This document shows, piece by piece, positions 1 to 8,534 of a stretch of 64,000 nucleotides of DNA. The DNA is from CAZSWR01 sp964610885 (lineage in GTDB: Bacteria; Bacteroidota; Ignavibacteria; Kapaibacteriales; UBA2268). How positions within the stretch are numbered: the stretch's first letter is position 1; every line of letters begins with the position of its first letter. The stretch lies in assembly GCA_964610885.1 (NCBI GenBank), contig CAZSWR010000001.1, positions 62,001-126,000 of the forward strand, read 5' to 3'. The position numbers were made by a program, and so were the translations under genes. Below the pieces are notes generated by a model. It was not told the DNA's origin and did no database searches. It saw only the letters and a list, made by a program, of their open reading frames with translations.

Positions 1-2769
1 GGCAGCCAGGTTCCTGACTTCTTCCGCCACCACTGCAAAACCTTTGCCATGGCGTCCGGCGCGGGCGGCTTCGACTGCAGCGTTCAGAGCGAGCAAATTG
101 GTTTGGAAAGCAATTTCGTCGATGACTTTAATGATCTTGGAAATATTCTTGCTCGAATCGGAAATCTCGTTCATGGCGTCTGACAGTTCGTGCATTTCTT
201 TGTTGCCCTTTTCGGCAGCGTCGCGTGCGCCGGTCGTGATGTGGCTGGCCACATTAGCGTTTTCTGCGTTCAGCTTGGTTTGCGAACCGATCTCCATCAT
301 AGAGCTTGTAATCTCTTCGAGCGATGCAGCCTGTTCGGTGGCCCCTTGCGAAAGCGCGCTACTGGCGTCTGATACCTGCAAAGCGCCGCGATTGACGTCT
401 TCGACTGTCATAATAACTTGGGACAGAATATGGTTAATCGATTCAAGGGTTTGGTTCAGAGCAGTCTTCAGCTCGAGGCTTTCGCCCTTGTATTCGCCTT
501 CCATTTTCTTCGTAAGGTCGCCCTCGGCCATAAGTTTCAAGATTTCAATAGTTTCCTTGAATGGCATGAGGTCGAGCGATTGGTTCAATGCGTTTTTGAT
601 CGTGGCGTGGCCGCCTTTGTATTCGCCAACCATCCTTATGGACAGATTGCCCTCGGCCATTTCCGAAAGCACGCCGACGGCCTCTTCGATTGGTTTCAGC
701 AAGTCGTCGAGTGTATGATTGATTCCGCGAATAATCTTGCGGAAATCGCCGTTGTGTTTGGTGTCGTCAGCGCGAGCCTCCAAATTGCCTTCCTCGGCGG
801 CGCGAGCCAGCATGAGCGAATCCTTGACCAAATTGTTGACCGATTCGATGCAAGTGTTCAAATTGCCGATAAGTGCGTTGAAATCGCCACGATAGTGATC
901 TGTTATCTTCTGTGGTATATCGCCTTTAGCGATTCTGTCGATGTATTGGGCGGCTATGGAGAGCGGTTTGATAACCGAATCCAATGTCTGATTGATTCCA
1001 TGGACGATGTCGCGCCAGCTGCCAGAGAATTGGCTTTCGTCGGCGCGTTTCTCCAAATTGCCGGCTATAGCAGCCTCGGTCAGCGAGTTCACAGCCGAGA
1101 AGATTGAGTTCAGTGTGGTGAGCATATTGTTAATGCTGTTTTTGATCTGAGCATAATCGCCTCTGTAGGTTTGAGTGATTATTTCATACTGTTCGCCACG
1201 GCTCATTTTGTTAAGGAAGTCAATCATAATGTCCATCGGTTCCATCAGGAATTCGAATGTGCCATTCAGTCCGATAATGATTTTCTTGAAATCGCCCTGA
1301 TATTTGTCTGCGTCGGCGCGGTTCCTGAGTTGGCCAGTATCGGCCGAATCCGAAAGCCAGAGCGCATCGGTTACGAGCAAATTAAATGTGTTAATCAATT
1401 GGTTGATGCTTTGTTTGAATTTCTTATAATCGCCCTTGTAGTCGTCGTTGATCGGCTCGGGGATGTCTCCCAAGGAAATTCTTTCCATGCATTCGGTGGC
1501 CACGTTCAAAGGATTAATAATCCCTTCCAAAGCAGCATTGACTTCGGCAAGTATCTCTTTGTACACGCCCTGAACCAGTTCTGGATTAGCTCTGTAGGTG
1601 AGTTGTCCCTCGAGCGAATTGTGCGTGAGCATTCTCGCTTCAGTCGAAAGTACGGTAACTGCATCAATAATGTCGTTAAATGAATTCGTTAGCTTGCCCA
1701 ACTCATCTCTTGATTTCACGTTGAGTTTATTGTCCACGATACCGCCGGCGAGTTGTTCGGCAGCTTTGTCGATAATTTTTAAAGGTTTGAGGATGAGGAA
1801 GTGCATAAGAACTTGAATCACTAATGCAATTAGGATAATACAGATTAATGAACCAATCGAGGTCCAAATAATCGTTTGCCACATCCTTGAGTTGAGGTCC
1901 TTTTTCATGTATGCGAAGTGGGCAGTGAATCCGAGTTTGTTTGTGTTGTTCTTTTCGACGATCCATTCAGCATTTTTGCCGGAAATAATGTTTTCGATAT
2001 CCGTCGGTTGTACGTTGTCCGAATTGAACAGGATTTTGCCTTTTCCATCTGCCAGAGCGATAAACCCATTCTCGAGGATTCGAGAATTCTTGACTGTCTG
2101 CGCCAGGATGTCGATCGTGTTCAGTTGATAGCCAACGAAATAGACGCCAAGGACTGAGCCTTTGGCATCTTTAATTGGTTCGTAGGCCGTAAAATATGGT
2201 TTACCGAGGATGTCCGTAACTCCATAGAATGAATTTCCCTGCACAACAGCAGCGTAAGCCTTCCCGTTCGGATCGAGGGAAGTGCCGATAGCCCTTGCGC
2301 CCGATTCGTTCTTCACGTTCGTCGAAATACGATAAAAATCGCTTCCATTGCGCGAGAAAATTGTTGCGACGCCTCCGGCGATATTCTTAACGTTGTCCAC
2401 AATTTGGAAATTGTTCGCAACTGCGGATTTCCCGAAGTAGAGATTCTTGGTCGTATTGCTGTTAATCGTAACATTCTCTGCGAGCATAGGCGCACCGAAT
2501 TGCTTGCATTCATCTTTTAAAACATTGATAGACGTTTTCACCAAATCGGTGTAAGCAGCGTCCACTGTGTTCAGGACAGAAGTGATTTGTGCTTCGTTAT
2601 CGTCCACTTTTTGTTTCACCTTGTCATTGACGTCTTCTTGAAAAATTGTATTGAGGACGATTCCAATCACAACGAAGAATAACAAAAGAAACGAAAGGTT
2701 CGGAATAGTGAACTTCACGGAAATCTTCATGTTAAACTTCTTCTTCGCATCAACTAATTCTGTTTTCAT
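1..2769 (-). CDS. Methyl-accepting chemotaxis protein with Cache sensor and poly-HAMP repeats (C-terminus cut by window edge)
   Basis: Open minus-strand frame of 923 codons from ATG at 2769 to the window edge, so the C-terminus is missing. Order: N-terminal membrane segment (about residues 15-35); periplasmic Cache-like region (about 38-295); second membrane segment (about 297-322); HAMP; then about eight half-repeats of roughly 46 residues with the recurring pattern Y-x-G-D-(x)n-LN-x-(T/S)-L-(E/D) (about 390-775), as in poly-HAMP receptors; then the methyl-accepting coiled coil. The hairpin tip is readable at bases 1-110 ([20 protein letters not shown]), the conserved contact for CheW and CheA. 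A GGGA ribosome site lies about 10 bases before the ATG. It should sense a small extracellular ligand and signal to CheA. No other che gene is in view. Confidence 0.93.
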   Translation of the reverse strand, partial: MKTELVDAKKKFNMKISVKFTIPNLSFLLLFFVVIGIVLNTIFQEDVNDKVKQKVDDNEAQITSVLNTVDAAYTDLVKTSINVLKDECKQFGAPMLAENVTINSNTTKNLYFGKSAVANNFQIVDNVKNIAGGVATIFSRNGSDFYRISTNVKNESGARAIGTSLDPNGKAYAAVVQGNSFYGVTDILGKPYFTAYEPIKDAKGSVLGVYFVGYQLNTIDILAQTVKNSRILENGFIALADGKGKILFNSDNVQPTDIENIISGKNAEWIVEKNNTNKLGFTAHFAYMKKDLNSRMWQTIIWTSIGSLICIILIALVIQVLMHFLILKPLKIIDKAAEQLAGGIVDNKLNVKSRDELGKLTNSFNDIIDAVTVLSTEARMLTHNSLEGQLTYRANPELVQGVYKEILAEVNAALEGIINPLNVATECMERISLGDIPEPINDDYKGDYKKFKQSINQLINTFNLLVTDALWLSDSADTGQLRNRADADKYQGDFKKIIIGLNGTFEFLMEPMDIMIDFLNKMSRGEQYEIITQTYRGDYAQIKNSINNMLTTLNSIFSAVNSLTEAAIAGNLEKRADESQFSGSWRDIVHGINQTLDSVIKPLSIAAQYIDRIAKGDIPQKITDHYRGDFNALIGNLNTCIESVNNLVKDSLMLARAAEEGNLEARADDTKHNGDFRKIIRGINHTLDDLLKPIEEAVGVLSEMAEGNLSIRMVGEYKGGHATIKNALNQSLDLMPFKETIEILKLMAEGDLTKKMEGEYKGESLELKTALNQTLESINHILSQVIMTVEDVNRGALQVSDASSALSQGATEQAASLEEITSSMMEIGSQTKLNAENANVASHITTGARDAAEKGNKEMHELSDAMNEISDSSKNISKIIKVIDEIAFQTNLLALNAAVEAARAGRHGKGFAVVAEEVRNLAA

Positions 2770-3014
2770 AACCAATCCCTGTTAGTATGTATTATTTTAT
2801 ATTTCCAAAAAACCAAAAAGTATTCAATAACAGTGCCACAAAACATACAAATATTTCTATAAGTATGTTAATATGTTTATACTAATCGGTAACAATTGAA
2901 AAATATTTAATAATTTAAGATGAATTGAAATATGAAGGGAAATGAATTCAGGTGATACTTATCTTGGTAATCATGCAGAGTGAGTGTATCTCTTTACGAA
3001 ATATATCAATTATG
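2770..3014. other. AT-rich intergenic region upstream of the chemotaxis receptor
   Basis: About 245 bases between the pseudouridine synthase stop and the receptor start, both on minus. It should hold the receptor promoter, but I see no clear TAnnTTTG element. I found no convincing ORF or strong terminator. Confidence 0.4.
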
Positions 3015-3602
3015 TCATCGGCTAATACGGCAAAGATTATATATTTCGTCCGAAGAAAATTCTTTGACCGCTTGCCCGCCCAAGTGAGAAATGTTCAAAT
3101 CGCAGATGCTGAGCCTGGCAACTCGCAACGCAGGCAGCCCGACCGAGGCCACCATTCGGCGCAATTGGCGGTTCTTTCCTTCGCCGATGGCGATTTTCAG
3201 CCACGAAGTCGGTATGCTTTTTCTGAAACGAATTGGCGGGAAGCGTTCAGGCAAAACTGGTTCGCTGATAATTTCGACGGATGCCTTTTGTGTCATGTAT
3301 TTCTGGCCTTTGATCGAGATTTCGACGCCACCTGCCAATTTGCGCGCTGCTTCGGCTGTGGCTTCGCCTTCCACTTGGACGTAGTACTGTTTCTGGTGAT
3401 CGAATTTGGGATGCGCCAGCAAGTGGTTCAAACGGTTGTCGTTTGTTATTATAAGCAGCCCTTCGGAGTCGTAATCCAAGCGGCCAATCGAATAAACATC
3501 TCTCGGGAAATCGTAAAGATCCCTAAGGCAGAGCTTTCCGCCTTCGTTTGTGAATTGCGAAAGCATTTGGTATGGCTTATATATTGCGAAGTAACGAAGC
3601 AT
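3015..3602 (-). CDS. rluE: RsuA/RluE-family 23S rRNA pseudouridine synthase
   Basis: 195 residues. The catalytic block is GRLDYDSEGLLIITND (about residues 40-55), where the Asp of GRLD is the nucleophile of the RsuA/RluB/RluE/RluF family. A second family block, GEGKNRQLRRM, follows at about residues 140-150. The protein lacks an N-terminal S4 domain and begins directly with the catalytic fold (LRYFAIYKPY), which fits RluE rather than RsuA or RluB. It isomerises a uridine in large-subunit rRNA; the exact site cannot be read from sequence. It starts 17 bases after the uvrC stop on the same strand, so the two are probably co-transcribed. Confidence 0.88.
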   Translation of the reverse strand: MLRYFAIYKPYQMLSQFTNEGGKLCLRDLYDFPRDVYSIGRLDYDSEGLLIITNDNRLNHLLAHPKFDHQKQYYVQVEGEATAEAARKLAGGVEISIKGQKYMTQKASVEIISEPVLPERFPPIRFRKSIPTSWLKIAIGEGKNRQLRRMVASVGLPALRVARLSICDLNISHLGGQAVKEFSSDEIYNLCRISR

Positions 3603-3619
3603 AAGATATTGATGCGTAA

Positions 3620-5518
3620 TTAATTAGGCGCGTTGCCGCCTTCGGTGTTTTTTTCTTTGTTGAAGTATTCCATGATTGCCTTTGCTGTGCTTGCGCCGAC
3701 GGATTGGGCAAGGCTTTCTTCGGAGGCTCGCTTGATCATTTCCACTGACCCAAAAGACTTGAGCAAAGTCTCTGATTTTTTCTTGCCCACGCCCGGGATC
3801 TCTGTCAATTCTGTTTGAAGCGTACGCTTGTCCCGAAGGCTGCGGTGGAAAGTGATTGCAAAGCGGTGCGCTTCGTCCCGCAGGTGTTGGATGAGCCGTA
3901 GGGAAGAGGAAGTGCGCGGAAGAAGGAGCGATTCGCTTTCGCCCACGAAGAAAACTTCGTCCAAGCGTTTGGCTAGCCCGATTGTAACAATTTTATCGGC
4001 CACGCCGAGTTTTTCCATGATTTCATGCGCAGACGAGAGCTGGCCCTTGCCGCCATCGATAATAATCAAATCGGGCAATTGTTGGTTCTCGGCAACGGCA
4101 CGCTTGAATCGGCGCTCGATCACTTCGCGCATCGAGGCGAAATCGTCGTTCCCGCCAACTGTTCGGATTTTGAACTTCCGATACTCGCTTTTCTTTGGCT
4201 TGCCGTCGATGAAGACGACCATCGAAGAGACCAAGTCTGTACCTTGGATGTGTGAGTTGTCGTAGCATTCAATTCGGCGTGGCAGTTTCTTCAGCCGCAG
4301 GTCGCGTTGGAGCGACGAAACAGCTTTCGAAACGGTTTGCTCTTTTTTAACAAGTGTGATGTGGTACTCTCGCAGTTGAAACTCTGCATTAGTTCCGGCC
4401 AAATTGACCAATTTCTTTTTGTCGCCAACCTTCGGAATCACGATTTCGAGCGAACGGCCACGTTTGGCACGCAGCCATTCGGTAATGAATTCAGGTTCGG
4501 CCGGTTCGGTCGGCAAGCAGATTTCTTTCGGTACGAAATCGGACTCCATGTACCATTTTTCCATTGCGGTTTGGATGATTTGCCCGTCGCTTTCATCGAA
4601 AGTGTTAGAGATGACGAAGTGCCTTTTACCGATAAGTTTCCCGTCGCGAATCTTGAAAATCATCACGCAAGCATCCGAATCGATTCGGCATAATCCCAAG
4701 ACGTCCCTATCGATCAGGTCAGTTGTAACAATTTTTTGCGAGTTAGTGAAATCGCGGAGCATTGCAAGACGGTTGCGCGCAAGCGCTGCCTGCTCGAATT
4801 GCATCTCTTCGGAATATCTGTACATATCGGCTTCGAGTTGCTTCTCGAAATCTTGCGTCTTGCCCGATAGGAATTGCAGGGCGTAGTCTATGTTCTTTTT
4901 GTATTCTTGTTGCGAAACATAGTTTTGGCAAGGCCCTTGGCATTTTTTTATATGGTAATCCAGGCATACACGAAACTTGCCGGCATCGATCGCCTGGCGC
5001 GTGAGTTTCAGCTCGCAACTTCGTATGAAAAGCATCGAACGTATTGCTTTCATCAGGCTTTTCAGTATCCTGACTTCGGTGTATGGCCCGAAGTATTTCG
5101 ATCCGTCGCGGACAATCTTCCGAGTAATGAAAACTCTGGGGAATTCTTCGTTGGTAACGCGGACGTAAGGATAGCTTTTGTCGTCCCGAAGCATTATATT
5201 GTATCGGGGTTTATGCTTTTTAATTAAAGTAGATTCGAGTATCAACGCTTCCGCTTCGGAATCCACGATGAAGAATTCCATATCGGCAATTTTCGAGACT
5301 AATGCAGTGGTTTTTGCATCTTTTCGGCTGCCGTTGAAGTATGACTTGACGCGGCTGCGCAGGTTCTTTGCCTTACCGATATATATAATCGTCCCGGCCT
5401 GGTTTTTGTATTGATAGACACCGGGATTGGTCGGTATATTCTTCAGTTTCTCCTGCACCAGTGCAGGAAAACGGCTTGGAGTGCCTTCAGCGTCAATATT
5501 ATCTATTTCTGGATTCAA
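3620..5518 (-). CDS. uvrC: UvrABC excinuclease subunit C
   Basis: 632 residues, usual for UvrC. Order: GIY-YIG nuclease domain (about 25-105; PGVYQYKNQ, IIYIGKAKNLRSRV) that makes the 3' incision; Cys-containing stretch (about 170-200); UVR motif that binds UvrB (about 205-240); RNase H-like domain for the 5' incision (about 390-550; ECYDNSHIQG, LIIIDGGKGQL); tandem helix-hairpin-helix (about 565-620; IPGVGKKKSETLLKSFGS). The longest frame begins with TTG at 5518; no ATG occurs before about residue 84, inside the GIY-YIG domain, so a non-ATG start is required. An internal GTG at about residue 22 is an alternative. It acts in nucleotide excision repair with UvrA and UvrB, not in this window. 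Confidence 0.97.
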   Translation of the reverse strand: MNPEIDNIDAEGTPSRFPALVQEKLKNIPTNPGVYQYKNQAGTIIYIGKAKNLRSRVKSYFNGSRKDAKTTALVSKIADMEFFIVDSEAEALILESTLIKKHKPRYNIMLRDDKSYPYVRVTNEEFPRVFITRKIVRDGSKYFGPYTEVRILKSLMKAIRSMLFIRSCELKLTRQAIDAGKFRVCLDYHIKKCQGPCQNYVSQQEYKKNIDYALQFLSGKTQDFEKQLEADMYRYSEEMQFEQAALARNRLAMLRDFTNSQKIVTTDLIDRDVLGLCRIDSDACVMIFKIRDGKLIGKRHFVISNTFDESDGQIIQTAMEKWYMESDFVPKEICLPTEPAEPEFITEWLRAKRGRSLEIVIPKVGDKKKLVNLAGTNAEFQLREYHITLVKKEQTVSKAVSSLQRDLRLKKLPRRIECYDNSHIQGTDLVSSMVVFIDGKPKKSEYRKFKIRTVGGNDDFASMREVIERRFKRAVAENQQLPDLIIIDGGKGQLSSAHEIMEKLGVADKIVTIGLAKRLDEVFFVGESESLLLPRTSSSLRLIQHLRDEAHRFAITFHRSLRDKRTLQTELTEIPGVGKKKSETLLKSFGSVEMIKRASEESLAQSVGASTAKAIMEYFNKEKNTEGGNAPN

Positions 5519-5543
5519 ATCTTATGATAATTTAAAAACAAAG

Positions 5544-5577
5544 TTGCTGCCACTAATTGTTAAGTAAGTGGCAGCAA
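5544..5577 (-). terminator. Rho-independent terminator after the LOG-family gene
   Basis: On the minus strand an 11-base perfect stem (TTGCTGCCACT / AGTGGCAGCAA) with a 12-base loop is followed by CTTTGTTTTTAAA. It lies 20 bases after the LOG-family stop and before uvrC, so uvrC probably has its own promoter or depends on readthrough. Confidence 0.75.
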
Positions 5578-5596
5578 ATAATTATAATTAAGCGGC

Positions 5597-6460
5597 TTAA
5601 TAGAGCTTGAGTGTGCCGGATTTCGTAATTTCGTCTTTCAGGAAATTGAATGCTTCTTCAGGTGTATTTGCAAACTTCAGCAACTGCATATCGTCGGCAC
5701 TAATCATACCCTCATCGATAAGGAAATCGAAATTGAGAAGAGTTTTCCAGAATTTTTCGTTATAGAGGACGATTGGACGAGTGTGCTTAAGTTTCTTCGT
5801 TTGCAGCAGAGTGAGGATTTCCATCAATTCATCCAATGTGCCAAATCCGCCGGGGAAGACCACAAATGCAGTGGAAAGATAGACGAACCAGAACTTACGC
5901 ATAAAGAAGTAATGAAATTCGAAATTGAGGTGTGGCGAGATGAACTGGTTCGGGTGCTGCTCGAACGGGAGGCTGATGTTCAGGCCGATTGTGGAGGCTC
6001 CGGCCATGCTGGCACCGCGGTTTGCTGCTTCCATCGCGCCAGGGCCGCCGCCGGTACAGATGTTTAGGCGTTGGGAGGGCGGAAGAGTATTCGACCATTC
6101 GGAAATCATCTTCGAGAGCGAAACAGCATCTTCGTAGTATTCAGTTGTGTGTTGAATCTTTTCCAGGTGTGCAATTTTCTTCTTTATTGCGTCTTTGTCG
6201 GAGTATCTCGGGTTGTCCAACTGCGCGCGTAGATTGTTCATTTTTGTCTGGAAATCCATTTTCGAAGGCGTACGCGCCGAACCGAAGAACACGACCATTT
6301 GTTTGATGTTGTGCTTGCGGAAATGTTGGTCGGGCTGCATATATTCGGCCAACAAACGGATAACGCGGCCGTCCCGAGAGTGAATAAATTCTTGATTATC
6401 GTATGCTTTGGGCGATCTTCCGATTAGTATGTCGTCTGGAGCACTTTTTGATTTGCTCAT
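5597..6460 (-). CDS. LOG-family (TIGR00730-type) nucleotide 5'-monophosphate phosphoribohydrolase
   Basis: 287 residues with a Rossmann-like lysine decarboxylase-like/LOG fold. The signature GGGPGAMEAANRGA is at about residues 138-151 and PGGFGTLDELMEILT at about 205-219; the family PGGxGTxxE motif supplies catalytic and phosphate contacts. Family members cleave the N-glycosidic bond of nucleoside monophosphates such as AMP or cytokinin ribotides; the substrate here is unknown. About 90 N-terminal residues precede the conserved core, as in long-form bacterial members. ATG at 6460 follows an AAAGGA site, and a near-perfect Bacteroidota promoter lies upstream. It is a single-gene unit with its own terminator. 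Confidence 0.87.
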   Translation of the reverse strand: MSKSKSAPDDILIGRSPKAYDNQEFIHSRDGRVIRLLAEYMQPDQHFRKHNIKQMVVFFGSARTPSKMDFQTKMNNLRAQLDNPRYSDKDAIKKKIAHLEKIQHTTEYYEDAVSLSKMISEWSNTLPPSQRLNICTGGGPGAMEAANRGASMAGASTIGLNISLPFEQHPNQFISPHLNFEFHYFFMRKFWFVYLSTAFVVFPGGFGTLDELMEILTLLQTKKLKHTRPIVLYNEKFWKTLLNFDFLIDEGMISADDMQLLKFANTPEEAFNFLKDEITKSGTLKLY

Positions 6461-6503
6461 TATTAATCCTTTAATATTTTGTCAATATACTGTTATTCCA
6501 CAA

Positions 6504-6534
6504 CAAATATAAACTTAATTAACGTTTATCCAAA
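6504..6534 (-). promoter_or_regulatory. Bacteroidota-type promoter of the LOG-family gene
   Basis: On the minus strand: TTTG (6534-6531), 19 bases, then TATATTTG (6511-6504). This matches the known Bacteroidota primary sigma pattern TTTG-N19-TAnnTTTG exactly. Expected transcription start is about 6497, giving a leader of roughly 37 bases before the ATG at 6460. Confidence 0.75.
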
Positions 6535-6598
6535 GGAAAATTTTGAAGTTAATAATCAATTTAATAACTATTCGTTGACTGTTGGTAATTTGGTTTAG

Positions 6599-6817
6599 GA
6601 GCCTGATGAAAAAGTATTGATTAGCCATCCCACGGGTTAACCCGTAGGTTCGAGCATCACACTATCTATAGTATTGTCAGTGTGTTACGCTAATCTTTTC
6701 TTTAGCCCCCTTAGAAAAAGGGGGTTGGGGGATTTGTCGATATTTCAATGAGTTACTGCAACTTTGGCAATGGGGCAAGCCCCATTGTTGCAAATCTTTT
6801 ACCATTTCAACCGGCTC
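6599..6817 (+). repeat. Dispersed MITE-like repeat, family A, copy 1
   Basis: About 219 bases. It contains a near-perfect palindrome (6629-6648, CCCACGGGTTAACCCGTAGG), a G-run hairpin (about 6703-6730, CCCCCTTAGAAAAAGGGGG) and a GGGGC-AA-GCCCC hairpin (about 6769-6786). The ends are imperfect inverted repeats: left GAGCCTGATGAAAAAGTAT, right read in reverse GAGCCGGTTGAAATGGTAA. The same module order recurs at 40461 and, inverted, at 27509. No ORF inside. Confidence 0.8.
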
Positions 6818-7038
6818 TTAGAGAAGCGACTGGGCTTGTAATGATGATAAAATAGACACTCTAAAACATGATTAATTGGCTAATAACAGAGGAGATTCCC
6901 GCGTGCGCAAGAATGACAAAGCATTTCTCACAATAAACTAAAGCTCGAAATAAATCTGCCAGTACCAAAATATATTTAGTAACAAATTTTATAAAAAATA
7001 CGTTATATGTATTGTGTTTGGCAACAAATTGAGAAGCC

Positions 7039-8331
7039 ATGGAAACTCATAATTATATACATTCGCTCATCCTTTTCCAGGGCATCTTGATGTGCATCGA
7101 TGCCTACTTCCTCGTCAATTGGACAAGGCTGGCCAAGGAGCGCCGTTGGCACCCGCTTTCGTATCGGGCTTTTTGGTTCGTTTCAGGGATTCTGTTCATT
7201 TTTCTATTCTCCCAATTAATGCAAAGACTTGCGGGGGCAGAGACTTCAGAAGTTGACTACTACCTTTTCGTTGCAGCGAATATTTGGATTATTCCGAAAC
7301 TGATAATTGTTCCGCTGCTATTGTTCAAGAATTCCATAATCGGTATTGCCCGGAGGGTTACAAAACTATTTCCAAAGAATGGAGTCCGCAAAGAGGAAGA
7401 GACGGAATTAATACCAGAATCAGCGAACCCATCGAGGAGGAAGTTTTTGCAGAACGCGGGATGGGTGGCCGCTGGGATTCCTTTCGTTGCCACTGCATAC
7501 GGGGCGATAAACACGATTTATGACTATAAAATTTACCGTATAGAGGTTCCTATATGGAATTTGCCTCAATCGATGGATGGGCTTCGAATTGTGCAACTCT
7601 CGGATGTCCATTCCGGTTCGTTTCCGTCGAAATCGACTTTCTTTGATATTGTTAACATGGTTAATTCACTCAATCCCGATTTCATAGTAACCACAGGAGA
7701 TTTCGTCAATAATAATTATCGCGAACTCGATCTGACAAAAGATGGTTTCGCGGCAATGAAGGCCAAATATGCAGTACTCGGCTCTCTTGGCAATCACGAC
7801 CATTACACCGGAGAGAAGGGCCTCGAGCAGTTGAAGCAGATTCTTACCCATTCAAATGTGGGCCTGCTTGTCAACGAAAGCAGAAGTTTCGAGATAAATG
7901 GCGAAACGATTCAATTCGCTGGAGTTGACTGCAATATATCAGGCCGCACGTTTATGGACCTCGAAGGTGCAATGGCCAACCTTCGGCCAGAGAAGCCAAC
8001 GATACTTTTGTGCCACGACCCGCGCGAATGGGACAAACAAATCCGTGGCCGTGGAATTCCACTTGTGCTCTCCGGCCATACGCATGGCGGGCAAATCGGA
8101 ATCGAAGCCGGAAAGAACGTTATTTCGCCGGTCAGATTGATTTATAAACAATTTGCCGGCCTTTACCAAAGCGGTAAGGAGTATTTATACGTGAATCGAG
8201 GCGTGGGCACAGTCGGCCCGCCTTTCAGGATTGGAATTAACCCGGAGATTGCTCTGATCACATTGAAGCGTCCCGATGCGAGCCAAGAATTGAAAGACTC
8301 CAGTAATTCGTTGCAAATAAAGGAGAAATAA
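7039..8331 (+). CDS. Membrane-anchored calcineurin-like metallophosphoesterase
   Basis: 430 residues. Three hydrophobic segments lie in the N-terminal third (about 7-25, 43-62, 77-100), followed by SRRKFLQNAGWVAAGIPF at about 132-149, a twin-arginine-like motif plus hydrophobic stretch. The catalytic domain (about 175-410) has the full dimetal phosphoesterase set: LSDVHSG, TGDFVNN, LGNHDHY, LLCHDP and LSGHTHGGQIG. This layout matches YaeI/YkuE-type enzymes, with the active site probably outside the cytoplasmic membrane. Candidate substrates are lipid-linked phosphodiesters or nucleotides; none can be fixed from sequence. It stands alone, with a repeat upstream and the tRNA-Cys unit downstream. 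Confidence 0.85.
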   Translation: METHNYIHSLILFQGILMCIDAYFLVNWTRLAKERRWHPLSYRAFWFVSGILFIFLFSQLMQRLAGAETSEVDYYLFVAANIWIIPKLIIVPLLLFKNSIIGIARRVTKLFPKNGVRKEEETELIPESANPSRRKFLQNAGWVAAGIPFVATAYGAINTIYDYKIYRIEVPIWNLPQSMDGLRIVQLSDVHSGSFPSKSTFFDIVNMVNSLNPDFIVTTGDFVNNNYRELDLTKDGFAAMKAKYAVLGSLGNHDHYTGEKGLEQLKQILTHSNVGLLVNESRSFEINGETIQFAGVDCNISGRTFMDLEGAMANLRPEKPTILLCHDPREWDKQIRGRGIPLVLSGHTHGGQIGIEAGKNVISPVRLIYKQFAGLYQSGKEYLYVNRGVGTVGPPFRIGINPEIALITLKRPDASQELKDSSNSLQIKEK

Positions 8332-8380
8332 TAAGTTATTGAACGTTGTTCACAATCAAGAGTAATTCTCAAAAAAAATG

Positions 8381-8412
8381 TTTGGTCAATTTAGATTTTT
8401 TTCTTAAATTTG
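8381..8412 (+). promoter_or_regulatory. Bacteroidota-type promoter of tRNA-Cys
   Basis: TTTG at 8381-8384, 20 bases, then TAAATTTG at 8405-8412 (exact TAnnTTTG). Expected start is about 8419, just before the tRNA 5' end at 8423. Confidence 0.8.
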
Positions 8413-8422
8413 TAATCTGTTT

Positions 8423-8493
8423 GGTGCCGTAGCCAAGTGGTTAGGCAGCGGTCTGCAAAACCGCCAACGTAGGTTCGATTCCTATCGGCACCT
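8423..8493 (+). tRNA. tRNA-Cys (GCA)
   Basis: 71 bases that fold as a full cloverleaf. Acceptor stem GGTGCCG/CGGCACC, anticodon stem GCGGT/ACCGC around the loop CTGCAAA (anticodon GCA at 8455-8457), T arm GTAGG-TTCGATT-CCTAT and discriminator T. CCA is not encoded, so it must be added enzymatically. The efp start is 41 bases downstream with no terminator between, so the two may share a transcript. Confidence 0.97.
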
Positions 8494-8534
8494 CAAACAT
8501 GTAAAAAAGTTTTTGTTTATAGAAATTTAGAATT

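Larger units (their letters stand above)
6461..7038. other. Intergenic region between the divergent LOG-family and metallophosphoesterase genes
   Basis: About 580 bases without a supportable gene. The LOG promoter lies at the left end and a MITE-like repeat (6599-6817) fills the centre. The last 200 bases are AT-rich and should hold the metallophosphoesterase promoter, which I could not place. Confidence 0.6.

Noticed and set aside
44..1683. Several plus-strand ORFs of 170-229 codons in the first 1.7 kb
   Set aside because: They are shadows of the minus-strand chemoreceptor, which has clear Cache, HAMP and signalling motifs across the same bases.
2952..3623. 223-codon plus ORF
   Set aside because: Antisense to the pseudouridine synthase; its protein has no motif and the opposite frame has GRLD and KNRQLRR blocks.
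6599..6817. CRISPR-like array or riboswitch in the repeat-rich intergenic region
   Set aside because: Repeats are not regularly spaced within one locus, and the same unit occurs at three distant places in both orientations.
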